DNA from: Strongylocentrotus droebachiensis | Lineage: Eukaryota; Echinodermata; Echinoidea; Camarodonta; Strongylocentrotidae | Direction: 5' to 3' | NCBI GenBank assembly: GCA_035222895.1 | Contig: JAVYIG010006525.1 | Span: 1-64,000, forward strand | Length of the DNA: 64,000 bases | In this document: piece by piece, positions 35,817 to 47,983 of the stretch | How positions within the stretch are numbered: the stretch's first letter is position 1 | Layout of the letters: each line of letters begins with the position of its first letter | Made by a program: the position numbers and the translations under genes | Notes under the pieces: model-generated | Databases searched by the model: none | What the model saw: only the letters and a program-made list of their open reading frames with translations | Told to the model about the DNA's origin: nothing

Positions 35817-36649
35817 AACGCGACGAGACAATCATGCTCGCGAGAGGGCAAAGTGCCTTGAAACGAAGAATTGAGAAGTTAAAACTGCTTGCTAAAACTT
35901 CTTTCCCTCAAAAAAGATTCATTTTTAAATCCCGTGAATCAGTATTTTGTCCTATCATATAGTCAGTTTAAAAGGTCAATAGCTGGGGTGTATCAAATTT
36001 TAACTCCTTGAGTATGTAGAACACTATTGATCTCTGATTTAAAAGTCACTTTATTGATAAATATACATCTTGATCTTCATATTTTCACTAATGTTAATTT
36101 ACCTCATATATTTGTGTACACTATACATCTCTATTCCCCCCCCCCCTATATTGTTAGAGTAAAGAGGATGAGTGTGTGTGTAGGGTGTGTTGGATGTGTC
36201 TGCGTGTGGTTATTATTAATGTTACTCGTAATTTGTTAATTTTGTAAAAGGAGCACCAGTTCACAAGATCTCGATATGTTAACTGTATATATGATTTATC
36301 AACATATCTCGCCTCTCCAATATGATTATGATTTGTATCTATAGTATTGTTCATTCAGTATTTTTTATATCGTTGAATAAATTAATCGAATTGAATTGAA
36401 TTTCGAAAAATGACAATTAACACGTGATGTCAACTGCTACCTCTCTATATCACTTCGCAAATAGACCGGTTAACTTACATTCAAAGTTATGAATGTTTCT
36501 TTCCTGGGGACCTATATAATTGACGAGGTACTCTGTTAATCTGCCATTAATGAATTAACTACAAAACTTGGAATCAGTATGCATACATGATTTATTGCTA
36601 TGTCGGGCAAGCCTTCAGGTTGTAGAGAAGAACTCTTTATTTAAAAGTA

Positions 36650-37100
36650 TGCATAACAATTTCAACATGTTATAGTGGACCGGTCTATGACCTGAGCACC
36701 CATGAACTCCGGATGAGCTATACAGTGGCAATAATTGGCCTGTGGGGGAATGTTTACTCTTCTGGTCAGTGTGTGTAAATGTCAGTGATAATATAATTGT
36801 CATGGGATAAGGTTGTCCGGATGATTATTGCCCTAGCTATGTTGGCATTTATCTGGTGTGTTCCTAGCTAGGATACTTTGGTGGTAATTGTCCTGTGTAA
36901 GTGTCTGGGTGATTAATTGTCCGGGCGTAGTTGTCCGGATAGTGACCTTATATGGGATGTATAACCGATATTGATTCCCTGTACGTATTTGTCTGAAAAT
37001 GAATTGTCAAACTAGGGGTAATATCCTAGGGATAATTGCCCAGGTGATACTGTCCGGGGATGGTTAAGTCCAATGAAGAAGTTGTCCACGAATCCATAGG
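36650..37100 (+). repeat. Degenerate interspersed 'TTGTCCGG(G)TGAT' repeat field
   Basis: Words such as aattgtc, ttgtccggatgattattgcc, attgtccgggcgtagttgtccgg, aattgcccaggtgatactgtccgg and ttgtccac recur about every 30-40 bases through this gene-free stretch. Spacing is irregular and divergence high, so this is an old tandem array or a sub-terminal repeat region of a large element. Confidence 0.55.
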
Positions 37101-37589
37101 ACATGTTGCATGACTTGCACTATATTCGTTGTAAAGGAACATGGTCGCAAAGATTTTCGAAATCAGCTTTTAAAAGAAATTTCAATAGCTTTGGACCAAC
37201 TGAAATATGCTTTTAGTATTGACTTTGGCACTGAGTCGAATTGTCGAAACTAATTGTCATCATGTTAAGGGAGATAATATACCACGAATGACATCAATCG
37301 AATAGGACCTTGTGGAAACTAGCTAATTAAAAAAGAAAACATTGGATCGCCATGTAAACATAACGTCCCTATTTTGACCAACAGTCAATTAACAAAGGAC
37401 GCGCTGCGGTTTTTTACTGCATTCTCTTTGACCAATCGCTGAATGGATTATTGATTTGTTACGGTGACCAGAGGAAAGTGATATTGCACTCTTAGTCCAG
37501 AGTGAAAATATTTCCTCCTTTTGTATGTATACAGGCTTTAATCAATGGGTTTATAAAATAGGCAGTGTGTATATAGGAGTGTTCAGAGA

Positions 37590-37626
<37 letters not shown>

Positions 37627-37815
37627 GTGGTATTGTTATGAAAGATAGGGATGAGAGAGAAAGAGAAGGGAAGGGTGTGATTAAAATTGAGAGGTAAAGG
37701 TGAGAGAAGGTGTTATATATTTAGAGAGAGAGAGAGAAACGGAGAGAAGAATGATGTGATTGATATGAGAGATAGAGGTGAGATATATAGGGTGATATAT
37801 AGAAAGAGAGAGGGG

Positions 37816-37858
<43 letters not shown>

Positions 37859-37915
37859 GGAGTGAGAGAGAGATAGAGAGAGAGAGAAAGGGTGTGAGAG
37901 GTGAGAGAGGGTTAG
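37590..37915 (+). repeat. (GA)n-rich purine tracts
   Basis: Long AGAGAG runs broken by GGTGTGAT and GATATA words at 37590-37623 and 37720-37900. Arg/Glu-rich open frames across them are not genes. Confidence 0.95.
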
Positions 37916-37934
37916 AGGCTTGGGGCTTGGGGCA

Positions 37935-38900
37935 CAGTGCCCCCCACTTTTTCAAGTACCCCAAAAGTGCCCCTTTTAAATAGGTACCATTTTTACTTTG
38001 AAAAGTGCCCCTATTACTTTCTAAAATTGCTCCTCTTCTTCTTCTTCTTCTTCAAAATAATCTGCCTCCTTCACTGCTGAAGATTCTTGCAGATGTGTGC
38101 GAGTGCATTTGTGTGGCGACATGGGGATGCCCAGGTGTGCAGGTGAAATGTGCTCCTTCCCCTTTTCACCCCTGATATGTGCCCCTTTTATTTTGACAAG
38201 TTCCCATTTTCCTTTGCAATGAGTGACCATTTTCCATTCTCATAAGTGCCCTTTTTAATCTCTAGTAAGTGCCCCTTTTCAGGTACGAGAAGTACCCCTT
38301 TTCACTTCTGATAAGTGTCCCCTTCACCTCTGATAATTGCCCTATTCAAATCTGAGAGGTGCCCCTTTTATTTTCACATGTGCCCCTCTTCCTATAGGGC
38401 GCGTTCATGCTTGATTTTGAAGGTAGAATGAGCGATCTGAAACGCTCATCGTAAACGCTCATCGTGATCGCAGTTCCACGGTGTAGCTGTTCATGCTTAC
38501 TTCTCTGGCTCATCCAGGCAATTCTCCTTGTGTGGCCTTGTGTGACCTTCACTGTGCATGCTACGTAGACCCACTAGAGGTCAGTGCGTTGACCCCATTT
38601 AAACGCGTTTACAATTGTAAACGCATCTTTTTGTGAGTTTACGATCGGCGTTCGTGATCGCCGTTTTTCGGTGATTCTACAAAAGTGAGCATGAACGCAA
38701 TCGTGTTTTTAAACTAAACACGTAACAGATGCCTGATTCTGGCCGTCAAAATCAAGCATGAACGCGCCCTAATAACTACCCCCATTTCCTTATGATTAGT
38801 GACCCCCATTAAAAAAAAACTCCTTCCCTTTCTAATAAATGCACATTTGCACCTATGAAAAGTGTCACTGTTCATTCTCGTATATGCCCCCTTTTCATCC
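37935..38900 (+). repeat. Degenerate ~30-bp 'AAGTGCCCCTTTTC' tandem repeat, split by a transposon
   Basis: Units of the type tgataagtgccccttttcac recur from 37935 to 38394 and again from 38772 to 38900, giving about 18-20 units with considerable drift. The element at 38397-38769 interrupts the array. No coding sense is seen. Confidence 0.8.
38397..38769. mobile_element. TA-flanked TIR element with 'GGGCGCGTTCATGCTTGATT' ends
   Basis: About 25-base perfect inverted termini continue as GGGCGCGTTC...TTTTGA and its complement, flanked by TA on both sides (38395-38396 and 38770-38771). The TA target and 373-bp length suit a mariner/Tc1-type MITE. It is inserted in the AAGTGCCCC array. Confidence 0.9.
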
Positions 38901-38949
38901 TACAATCCTAAATGTAGGCTACTATTTTCAAAAACTCATCTATCTTCAA

Positions 38950-39125
38950 ACAACGAAATTGCAATAAATTTTCAATAATTCATTGAATTTCCCTCCCGTC
39001 CCCAACAGAAAAAAATCTTCTATGTGCCCATGCCTTGAGTCATAATGCATGGTCGTACAGAGGATTATTTTATGTTGGGGACCGGGGTAAAATGCAATGA
39101 ATTATTGAAAATTTATTGCCGTTTT
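38950..39125. repeat. Short inverted repeat
   Basis: gcaataaattttcaataatt at the left is mirrored by aattattgaaaatttattgc at the right, with partly paired C/G-rich inner arms (gtccccaaca and tgttggggac). It is a small foldback unit with no visible target duplication. Confidence 0.7.
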
Positions 39126-39174
39126 CTTTTTTCTTTTTTATTTGTGGAAACTGCCCTCTACCCTAGCCCCCGCT

Positions 39175-39310
39175 GCGTACAGTCATGGTTCAGTGGCCAA
39201 ACAATGGCCTCGTAACTGTGAGGTCCCAGAATCAAAACCGTGTCGATGTGCCATATTAGTGCCCTTTTGTGGCGCATTAATCCTCATTACTGTCATTTAT
39301 GACTTAAGGG
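39175..39310 (+). repeat. tRNA-derived SINE-like fragment
   Basis: tggttcagtggcc resembles a pol III A box, and cagaatcaaaacc a degraded B box at about the right distance. It is followed by gtgccatattagtgccc and ggcgcattaatcctcatt. It is not a functional tRNA gene. Confidence 0.5.
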
Positions 39311-39319
39311 CGTAGGTCC

Positions 39320-41760
39320 CCTAGTTGATAAGCATAGTAGCATACACATGCTTTAGCAGTCACGCAAAACAAAAACTAGAAAATTATTGTTCAATAAAAT
39401 CTGAGAATGTATACTATTATCTAGATCTATTAGAAATAAATCATTGTCAAAATAATTCCATAAATTGGGGTAAAAAAAAATATTCCTACATGAGCGACAG
39501 TGTATATATGCCTATAATCAAGGAGGAGGGCACTCCCATCTCCTGCCCTGGAGAAGGGGATTTGGGCGAGAAAAATAAGGGCAAAGCCATCAACCTGTAG
39601 ACTGGCTGCCACTGGAAGGCTACCGATGGGAAATGGGGGGGGGGGGGACCCCGTGATAATTAACTGGCTTTTTATGATGGGTGGCTATGCATGTAGCATG
39701 TAAGGATTTGTTTCTTCATCCTCGCTTTCTTTTCCCACTCACTATCAGTCTCGTTTTATTTTGAGCAATGTCACAGTGAGAGAATAAATATTGAAAAATA
39801 GTCCTAATTATGAAGGTGTGTTGTTGGTGATGTTTTATAATCTATAATTTGTTGAGATGACTAGCTGTCCGCATGCACTAACCAATAACACCCCCATGAA
39901 AAGACCTTCCCTTACTCTATGCTGTTACTAGTGTTAGGGGTGGGGTTTTTCTAACATGTGTCAGACAAACGGATAGAGCTGTAGCGGATTTTCTCTTCAA
40001 TTCTTAAAATTGTTGCACTTCATCATAGTCTGTTAACAATTGTCAGCTGATTTTACTACACAACCATCAATTGCCTTTCATAATCAACAGACCAGCATTC
40101 CTTTTGATATCACTGCTGGTCAGCCTATTCAACATTTTGACTCAATAGAATGTAAATCAGGCAAGCTCACCTGTTGTTGAAATACCTTTACTACTGTACC
40201 CAAGTACATGTTTTTGTGTCATGGCAACAACTGCCCAATCAAGAGACAGTCTGGAAAAAGGACATGACACAATTTAGTAGATTTTTTCCTTGTGCAATCT
40301 TAGTAGAAAGAAGTACTTCACTTTGAAAGCAAGATAATTTCAACTTGTTTCATGCAACTGTATACTACAACTCATCTGCACTACATTAGGTTTTATCAGC
40401 TGCAATTATCCACCAAGAGGAATTCTCATATAGATTTAATCCATTGAATATCATCTCGCATTGTAAAAACTTTCATCGCTTGTGCTATCTGAGAAAGAGT
40501 TTTAATTTAGTGCTGCCGACATTTTATTGAAGATTGAATTTGGTGAGTTTATGTTCTTATCTTTATTGTTTGGAATTCATACCTCGAATACCTACAGATC
40601 TTTTATTGGCCATAATTAGCCCCTCACCCGTGCCTTTATCGTTTACACCAATATTCTCTGACAAAAAACTGCCCCGCCCCCCTTTTTTTTGGGGGGGGGG
40701 GGGGGAGTTTGTGTACCAACCCCCTTCGATCCAACGTACTACCCACGCCCAAGCTAGTCTGGGTGCGTCCATCAAGGGGGACTAGACCAGGTTCATGACT
40801 AGACTATGCATCTTGGAGGGGAAGGATGGAGGGCTTTCCGCGTGAGTGGCAAATGACTACTGCTTATAGTTTACAGGCACATTAACCGGAGTAACCCCTT
40901 GATACTCGTTACATTTGTGTGTACCAATGTCTGTAAAATGAGTCTACAATAGGCTCCGGATAGAACCAGAAATAAAACTAACAGAAATCTAGAGGCTCTG
41001 CTCAGGCCTGGCTCTGCTCAAGGCGGGGCTCAAGGCTTCCAGTAATTCTGGTGAAGTGTCGAGTAAAGCGTCTGTGTTTGCAGACTATTTCTCGGACCCG
41101 GGATGAATTCCGCACCTGCACGTCCACGTGCATTTTATTTTGCGTCAACTTCATCGCAACTTCATCATGCTCGTCTCTGCATGTCATGAATACATTCTCT
41201 TGCGCTGCAACTCCCAGGCCAGCCAACAGGTGCATCGGCAGACAATATTCTTTTGGCACATTTTGTTATATGAATAGGCGCTGCAAGTGTATTGGCAGGT
41301 TCGTAGTAGTGTAATTACATATCACAAGAGTTTACATAACATCACGGCATTCTAGTGAAATAAGCCACTACTCATTCACTTCATTTTAACTTTTGTATGT
41401 AGCTGTTCAGTTCAAGGGGTTCCTCGATCCTCCCCATTGACTTTTACACGCAAATGTGTACATACAGTGCACGTGTATCCAGCGCGGCGGCATCCAGCCT
41501 TTGCGTTTCTCAACTTTCGGGGCACTTGAGTGTATGGTGTATCGGGCCATGCGTCGGGAGCAATGATTTAAAATGGTATTGGAGAAGTTTACACGTAATA
41601 AATTCGTATACAATTAAGAGTTTCAAGACGATTAGTGCTATTTGATGCATACACTTCACTTTGTTAAATCCAAAGGCAAAACCAAAAGCAAAACCAAAAC
41701 CAAAAAAAGCAAAAGTGGTGGCTTATTTTTTTGACCCAAATCACAGAATCAGTGCAGCAG
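39320..41760. other. Intergenic DNA, no gene seen
   Basis: Mixed sequence with a G-run (39637-39650), C/G homopolymers (40675-40705) and a few short open frames on both strands (for example 40534-40785, 41051-41314) that lack domains, splice context or codon bias. Nothing could be assigned. Confidence 0.5.
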
Positions 41761-41769
41761 TGTGTGATG

Positions 41770-42680
41770 TAGACCGAAAGCTTCAGTCCCTATAATCATC
41801 GGTTGTTCCACTGAGACTACGTCTGGCTCCACTAGACCTCGGTTATAGGGACTGAATGACTGCCTATGCCAGCCTGTGTTGAAGATATTCGGCTAGATTT
41901 TAGCCGTTAGGCCCCTCCCACAAACATGACAAACTTGCCACGGCCGTATTGTTATGCCCCCAAAATCCCCCGAAATGTCATTTTACCTCGTGAATATCCA
42001 ATTTTGAATTAGGCCTAGGCTATAATACATCGGTTCCACTTACTAACTTGATTGATATAATCCGTTTAATGGTCCCTTTTAAGGAAATTATGGGTCAAAA
42101 TCGACCTCCATGTTGAAAATCTTGCAAGCCGTGTTAAACTCTCGCTGCCGTCAATCTCATCCCTTCTAGTCTACGCCGAAGGCAAAATGATTATGAAGGA
42201 AAAACTGTGCGCCATCTACACGTTCGTAATGGCGTTATCACAGTTTTTCCTTCATAATCATTTTGCCTTCGGCGTAGACTAGAAGGGATGAGATTGACGG
42301 CAGCGAGAGTTTAAAACGGCTTGCAAGATTTTCAACATGGAGGTCGATTTTGACCCATAATTTCCTTAAAAGGGACCTTATTAAACGGATTATATCAATC
42401 AAGTTAGTAAGTGGAACCGATGTATTATAGCCTAGGCCTAATTCAAAATTGGATATTCACGAGGTAAAATGACATTTCGGGGGATTTTGGGGGCATAACA
42501 ATACGGCCGTGGCAAGTTTGTCATGTTTGTGGGAGGGGCCTAACGGCTAAAATCTAGCCGAATATCTTCAACACAGGCTGGCATAGGCAGTCATTCAGTC
42601 CCTATAACCGAGGTCTAGTGGAGCCAGACGTAGTCTCAGTGGAACAACCGATGACTATAGGGACTGAAGCTTTCGGTCTA
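41770..42680. mobile_element. 911-bp near-perfect palindrome with 9-bp target duplication
   Basis: The two arms (41770-42216 and 42229-42680) are almost identical inverted copies meeting at a loop of about a dozen bases (ctacacgttcgta). The ends are TAGACCGAAAGCTTCAGTCC and its complement. TGTGTGATG stands directly on both sides (41761-41769 and 42681-42689). A 9-bp duplication and long terminal inverted repeats point to a Mutator-like foldback element. The few mismatches (a 4-base indel, ATAA, near the loop) mean recent formation or arm-to-arm conversion. Confidence 0.93.
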
Positions 42681-42689
42681 TGTGTGATG

Positions 42690-43980
42690 GGGTGACCAAA
42701 GTTAGTGGAGATTTAAAAAAACATTTAGACATATATTGAATTGATGATTTTTCATATTCTAATCAAATTTATTTAGTTCAATTATTATGTTACCAAAAGA
42801 CAAATTCGTGCAACTAAAAAAAATTATCGTCGAAGAATTCCAGAGGCAGAGATATCGCAATCTCAAAGTTCATTGTCGGACCAAGAAAAAGTCATTAAAA
42901 AAAAAACGGGAACCTTAATTTGCAAGATCAATCAAATATAAGATAATTGCATATTTTGCAAGGAAAAATGAGATTGCCAAAATATCAATCAAAGATCAGC
43001 TATGCGTGACATTTTCATGACTTGGCGAGCGTGCGGGCGAGGTATCGTATAGCGTTTTTTCGAAATCTTCCGGGAGAGTGTTTTCAGACCCTTGAAATGC
43101 GTGACGTCACGCATAATACGTGACACTTGATAGCTCTGCAATCAGTTGGTAGGCCTACCACTTTTCACTTACAATTTTGAAAACATCTCTCAAAATAAAG
43201 ATTTCCAGATCCAGGGAGACCCCAGGGGGGGGGGGGGGGAGGGGGAGAACTGAGCACTTTTTTTTGTTTTGTTTTTGAGAATTTTTTTCGCAACCACTCA
43301 GCCAACCGCTGAATAAGCAGGGGGGCTCAGGGGGGGGGGGGGGTTAGGTTGTTTTTTCACAAAGCGGGAGATTCTACATCGTTGGCGGGAGAGCAGGATC
43401 GAGGAAGGCGTGGTGGCGGAAGTCTCCCGCTACAAGCTTTTGGAGACTCCCTCCAAATGCGGGAGGGTTGACAGCCCTGAGTGTAGATCTAAATGAAAAA
43501 GGTTAATGTCAGAAAAGTATCTACCTGTATGTTCGGTGTTTATAATATTTCACTAAGCAAGAAATACACATTAATTATAACATGTTAAACTTATTTTTTC
43601 TTTAATTTCATTTGCATTTCTTACCACAGATCCTTGGAAAATTGGCTTGAACAAATGTCTTAACCAATGAGAAACAGTCTGGAATGGTCTAGCTACAGAT
43701 GGATATTGATTGGTGTTAAATTACAAAGCAACACTTGGACGATTTACCCCAATAGGCGACGACCATAGGAAGTGAATGAGCTGAACTGACCTATGGCATT
43801 TACCTGAAATATCAAAGTTTTTTCACGAAATTGTCTTCTTTACGCCTTTTTACGGCCTTTATCCAATTTACTCTATTTTGGAAAGTACTAGAGAATCATC
43901 CATCCAAATTTCAAAAATCAGCAGATCTAAAGCTTTAGTGGAACTACATGTAATTCCTCTTCTGCAGATGATCATCTTTC
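42690..43980. other. Gene-free sequence upstream of the zinc-finger pseudogene
   Basis: Contains G-runs at 43225-43240 and 43331-43342, a 'cgtgacgtcacgcat' CRE-like site at 43100-43114 and no convincing open frame. It may include the promoter of the gene that follows. Confidence 0.4.
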
Positions 43981-44039
43981 TGTATGAAAGATGTATGTTT
44001 GTGAGATCCAATATCCACTTCAGAGACTCAAACTAGTCA

Positions 44040-45513
44040 CAGGAATCTTCTCTATTAAAAAGGGGCCCTCAAAGAACATGGAACCGCCCGTGGGACGTGC
44101 CTGTCACAAAAGTAAGAGATCAGCTGCCATACGCTCCAAGTACAGGGAGGAGAGTGATCCAAGACACAGCTCCTACAGTCATCAAAAAAGGCCCAAAGAG
44201 GTCCCATATTAAAATTTGATGTGTGCAGCCGACTACTGAAAGGAAGAACAGGAGAGCCAAGAGGAATACATTTTGTGAAATTTGTTTAAAGGATTTCCAA
44301 AATCTTCCAAGGCATCTTTTTACTCACTATGGTGAGCGAAGCCACAGGTGCAAAGTCTGTGGGAAAGCATTCTTTGAGGCCCGCGTCCTTGACAAGCACG
44401 AGACAACCCACACAAAGAAGTTCAAGTGAGGCGTCTGTGGAGAGATGTTCAGCAAGCTTCGAGTAGCTAGGCGGCATGCCAAGATCCACCTCCCCAGTAA
44501 ACCATACAGCTGTGAGATCTGCAAGCAAGCCTTCCGCACCCTCAGTGACGTTCGGAATCACTTAAAGACCCACTCTTCCAGACGCTTTGTATGTGATATC
44601 TGCGGACAGGGGAAACACTGCTTCAATGCACTCAACTCCCACAAGCTAACACACACCGGCGAGAAACCCTATGTTTGTGAGATTTGTGGAAAGAGCTTCT
44701 GATACTCTAGTGGCTTGCAAGTCATAACTTCTCCTAAACAAGCAAAAAACCCTATTCTTGTTCCTATCTGCAGAGAGTCCTTTGCCCATAACTACCTGAG
44801 GAAGCGCCATCTCTTGACTCACGAGACAGATGCAGTAGTCTCGGAGAAGGATAGTCGAGGTCACGTTTCTCTCAAAGCTGATGTGCAGCAGAACAAGAAC
44901 CTCTTTATTCAACAGCTTTCACTTAACTCCCAGGATGTGGCAACGATTTCACAACTTGGCAACCTGGAACAGACGTCATCTCTAGACGAGCCATTGATGC
45001 AGGTACGACTACGAGGATTAAATATCTGAATGATAAAGGCAAAAGCACATCTTATAAAACACATGCAATACACTGATTTACCAATATATTCAAGTTTATG
45101 GATGTTTCCTTCCTTGAGACCTAGTGAAAAGTTATTCAATTAACCCTTGATCAATGATTGAAATACTTGGAATCCAATCTATATACATGCCTGTCGCTTT
45201 AACTGGTCTGCAAGTGTCAACATGTTTTTTTGGTTTTAAATAATTCTATCCTTTACAGGAAACCGGTGCTGATCAGGCTACTTGCTACCCTGAGACAGAT
45301 CTGCTTGGACCCCAATCCTCCCAGAATGATCAACAGACTTTTGCCAACAAGGCAAAGAATATCAACAAGGTTCTGGGACCGGACGCTTTCAAGCAAAACT
45401 TGATCAATGGCCGTGGCAGCTGTCGAACACCTGTAGATTCTCTTGTTATACCTCTAAGTCTATCAACGATTGCAGCGGCATTGCACAGAAAGCAAGATCT
45501 ACCAAGACACTAG
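44040..45513 (+). pseudogene. C2H2 zinc-finger gene with in-frame stops, intron retained
   Basis: One frame (from 44223) reads about six or seven C2H2 fingers: CEICLKDF (short), CKVCGKAFFEARVLDKHETTH, GVCGEMF with its first Cys replaced by TGA (44427-44429), CEICKQAFRTLSDVRNHLKTH, CDICGQGKHCFNALNSHKLTH with a TGEKPY linker, and CEICGKSF followed by a second TGA (44700-44702). A Ser/Gln-rich tail ends at a good donor (45003). A phase-0 exon 45259-45513 continues to a TAG. An upstream basic segment (44079-44212) is in another frame. The intron argues against retroposition. Either a decayed gene or an assembly with errors; both stops are single-base changes. It would bind DNA if intact. Confidence 0.72.
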
Positions 45514-46660
45514 TAACAGGTATAGTTAACTGTTCACCCTTCTGGTGATGATGATAAGAATACTGTTGTTGCTGTTATAATCCTTTGTCAGAAATTATTT
45601 TGAGGGCTTATGTACATGTATGTATTAAAGTCAATCTATCATATCATCTTCATGAATTATAAGTATTGAGTACAATTTGAAGAAGATCATTTATGTGGTG
45701 TCCAATATAAATACATAGCACTTACAATAGGCATTTCCTCTTTGAATAATTTCACAGATTTCAGATGAGGGAGCTTGTTCCAAAGTAAGAAGCGGCCGAG
45801 GTGAAAGCTACAAGCATCACCAGGAGTTTGGAGCAGAGTAGCTGAGGGAGCAAAGGTCATCAATGATACAAGTCAAGCGCCCCCTATGTGATGAAAGTCC
45901 CATGAGATCGTCCCAACTTACTATGAACAGCCCAGGTTTCTAAATTATGTAACTGTTTTATTACAATGGTATTTTCAAATCAATACTCAGTTGTTGTTTT
46001 TTTTTTTTTTTTTTTGTGACGGTTATAAAAAGAATGCCTTCAGTATTATATGCTCCAATTGGATGCTTTTGAAATTCAATGCCACCATTTGTATTACATT
46101 GTATAAATAATCCAGCACATTGTAGATCTCAGGTACAAGAATTTTAACGAAACTATTCAACATTTTGGTTATGACTGTTGACTCCCAGATCTGCTTTCTG
46201 TCGAGGGAGGTATTTTATGATGATTTCAGCTACTTGAAGAGACTTAGCATTATCACACCTCGATCTAGCTTCCGAAGAAGAGTACATCCAACCAATAATT
46301 ACTGGATGGTTAGAGCGGGCATGGTGACATGATATATCCTCCGCAACCAAAAAACCTTCCAAGTAATGTTTGTCCGTTAATTGTCACAGGCGTTTCAATC
46401 AATGTATCCCTCAAAGGGGATTTCTACAGTTATCTTCCACATAACTATTTTTCTTTCGTTTCAAGAACCCTCATCTAATAGTTGACCATTGATTTATAGA
46501 TGGTGAATGTTCCAAACAATCTGGTTTATCATGCCAGGAACATGGTCATAGTTTCTTCCCTCTGCTTTATTTTTTGGGTTGGTTCCTTCTATTTGTCCTT
46601 CAATCAGTAATTGTTTAACTTCTGTAGCATGAACTCTTAATGTGTTATACACTTCACAGT
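45514..46660. other. Downstream flank of the zinc-finger pseudogene, no gene
   Basis: A possible extra acceptor at 45758 (atttcacag) followed by about 150 bases could be 3' UTR. A T-run is at 45992-46015. Short minus-strand frames at 46153-46679 lack domains. Confidence 0.4.
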
Positions 46661-46661
46661 A

Positions 46662-46872
46662 GGGCGCTTTCGCAGACACGACAGAAGCAAAGACGACGGG
46701 AGAATTACGGCGATCAGCTCTTCCGTCAGGTTTAGGGAACGAACGCTGTCATGGCCGCATACGGTCATGAAAATCGACAGGACCAAACAAATTCTGGTTC
46801 GCGCATACTCGGATTGTTTTTTTGCTCGCGTTAACGTCTTCTTTGCCTTCCGTCGTGTTTGCGAAAGCGCGC
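46662..46872. mobile_element. TA-flanked TIR element with 'GGGCGCTTTCGCAGACACGA' ends
   Basis: The left end GGGCGCTTTCGCA and the right end TGCGAAAGCGCGC are inverted, with paired inner arms (agcaaagacg and cgtcttctttgcc). TA is present on each side. It is 211 bp, non-coding, and its end sequence is similar to the element at 38397. Confidence 0.85.
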
Positions 46873-47983
46873 TAGTGACAGCCTTGACACATTTGAAATG
46901 ATTTGTGATGGTATGGTCATTTAGATGGCAGACAAGCTTCTAATACAAGTGCATACCTGCCAACATTTGAAAATAAGAATGAAGAATTTCTAGCAGGGGC
47001 AGCGCCTCTGCGGGGTTAGGGTGCAGCGCTACCGAAAACTGAAGCATTATGCCGCCATTATGGCACAAACGAAATGAAATGCCGGGCTGTGGCTAACCAT
47101 TAACCCATCTTGCTAGTTGTACAATCGTTACTGACCATTACAGGTGTGTAGATAGGCCTGACAGGGCTTGATAAGTTGCACTTTTTGCTGCCTTGAGTGT
47201 TTCTGGGGAATATTCAGAGGAAAAATACTTTCTATCCCCTACTCTGCACTGCCAACTTATGGATGAGCAATGCACCGAAGAGTCAAATGTTCATCTTTTG
47301 ACCAATACAAGATTGTAAAATGAAATAAGAATTTAACTCACTCTAGTCAATTCAATTCAGTGAAGCGATTGTCCAACACAGCTACGGCAACATTTGACAT
47401 GCATCGTTCCTTGTGAATCTTATACCCTTTTTTAAACTCCAAGATCATTATAGTGATCAAGTGGGTTGTATCTGTCTCTAAACGCCCTCTCTCACCTCAT
47501 CGCTCTCTGAACTTCCTCTTCCTCTCGCAATACAAAAAATCCAACAGCCGTGATAAAATATCAGACACAATTAGATACCAGAGACTTTGAATATTTACGA
47601 GAGGTCTTGAGTCTCTTGTAACTTTACGCGAGACTTTTATGTATAGACTTTCTTTTGTGAAACAGACTAGTCTCGCAAGAGACTTTGGGGTTGTCTAGAC
47701 ATGAATCTTTGTGAAACACCCTAAAACTGCAATCTTTGCTATCTCATGGTAACGTTTGAAGTGTAATGGGCCCGTAATGGGTCAGTGACGACAAGTACAG
47801 AAAAAAATGAAAACAAAAGAAGCTCGGATATACAGTTGAGGTCTACTTTATTATTTATAAAGTCAGCCAAAGCTACAGTAGTTACAAACAAAGATTATTT
47901 GTTTAAGGACATTTTAAAATAGCTTATTCTCTCAGAGGCTGGGCGGCCCTATAGATTGAGTGAAATTAGCAGCACATCCTTAA
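46873..47983. other. Gene-free interval
   Basis: One end of the 'tgccaacatttgaaaata' repeat family is at 46958. The rest is single-copy-looking sequence with no convincing open frame or RNA gene. Confidence 0.4.

Noticed and set aside
39175-39275. Functional tRNA gene
   Set aside because: A-box-like and B-box-like words exist but the cloverleaf cannot be closed; better explained as a tRNA-derived SINE remnant.
44427-44702. Selenocysteine at the two TGA codons of the zinc-finger gene
   Set aside because: Zinc fingers are not known selenoproteins, no SECIS-like structure was recognised downstream, and the second TGA is not at a cysteine position; nonsense mutation is simpler.
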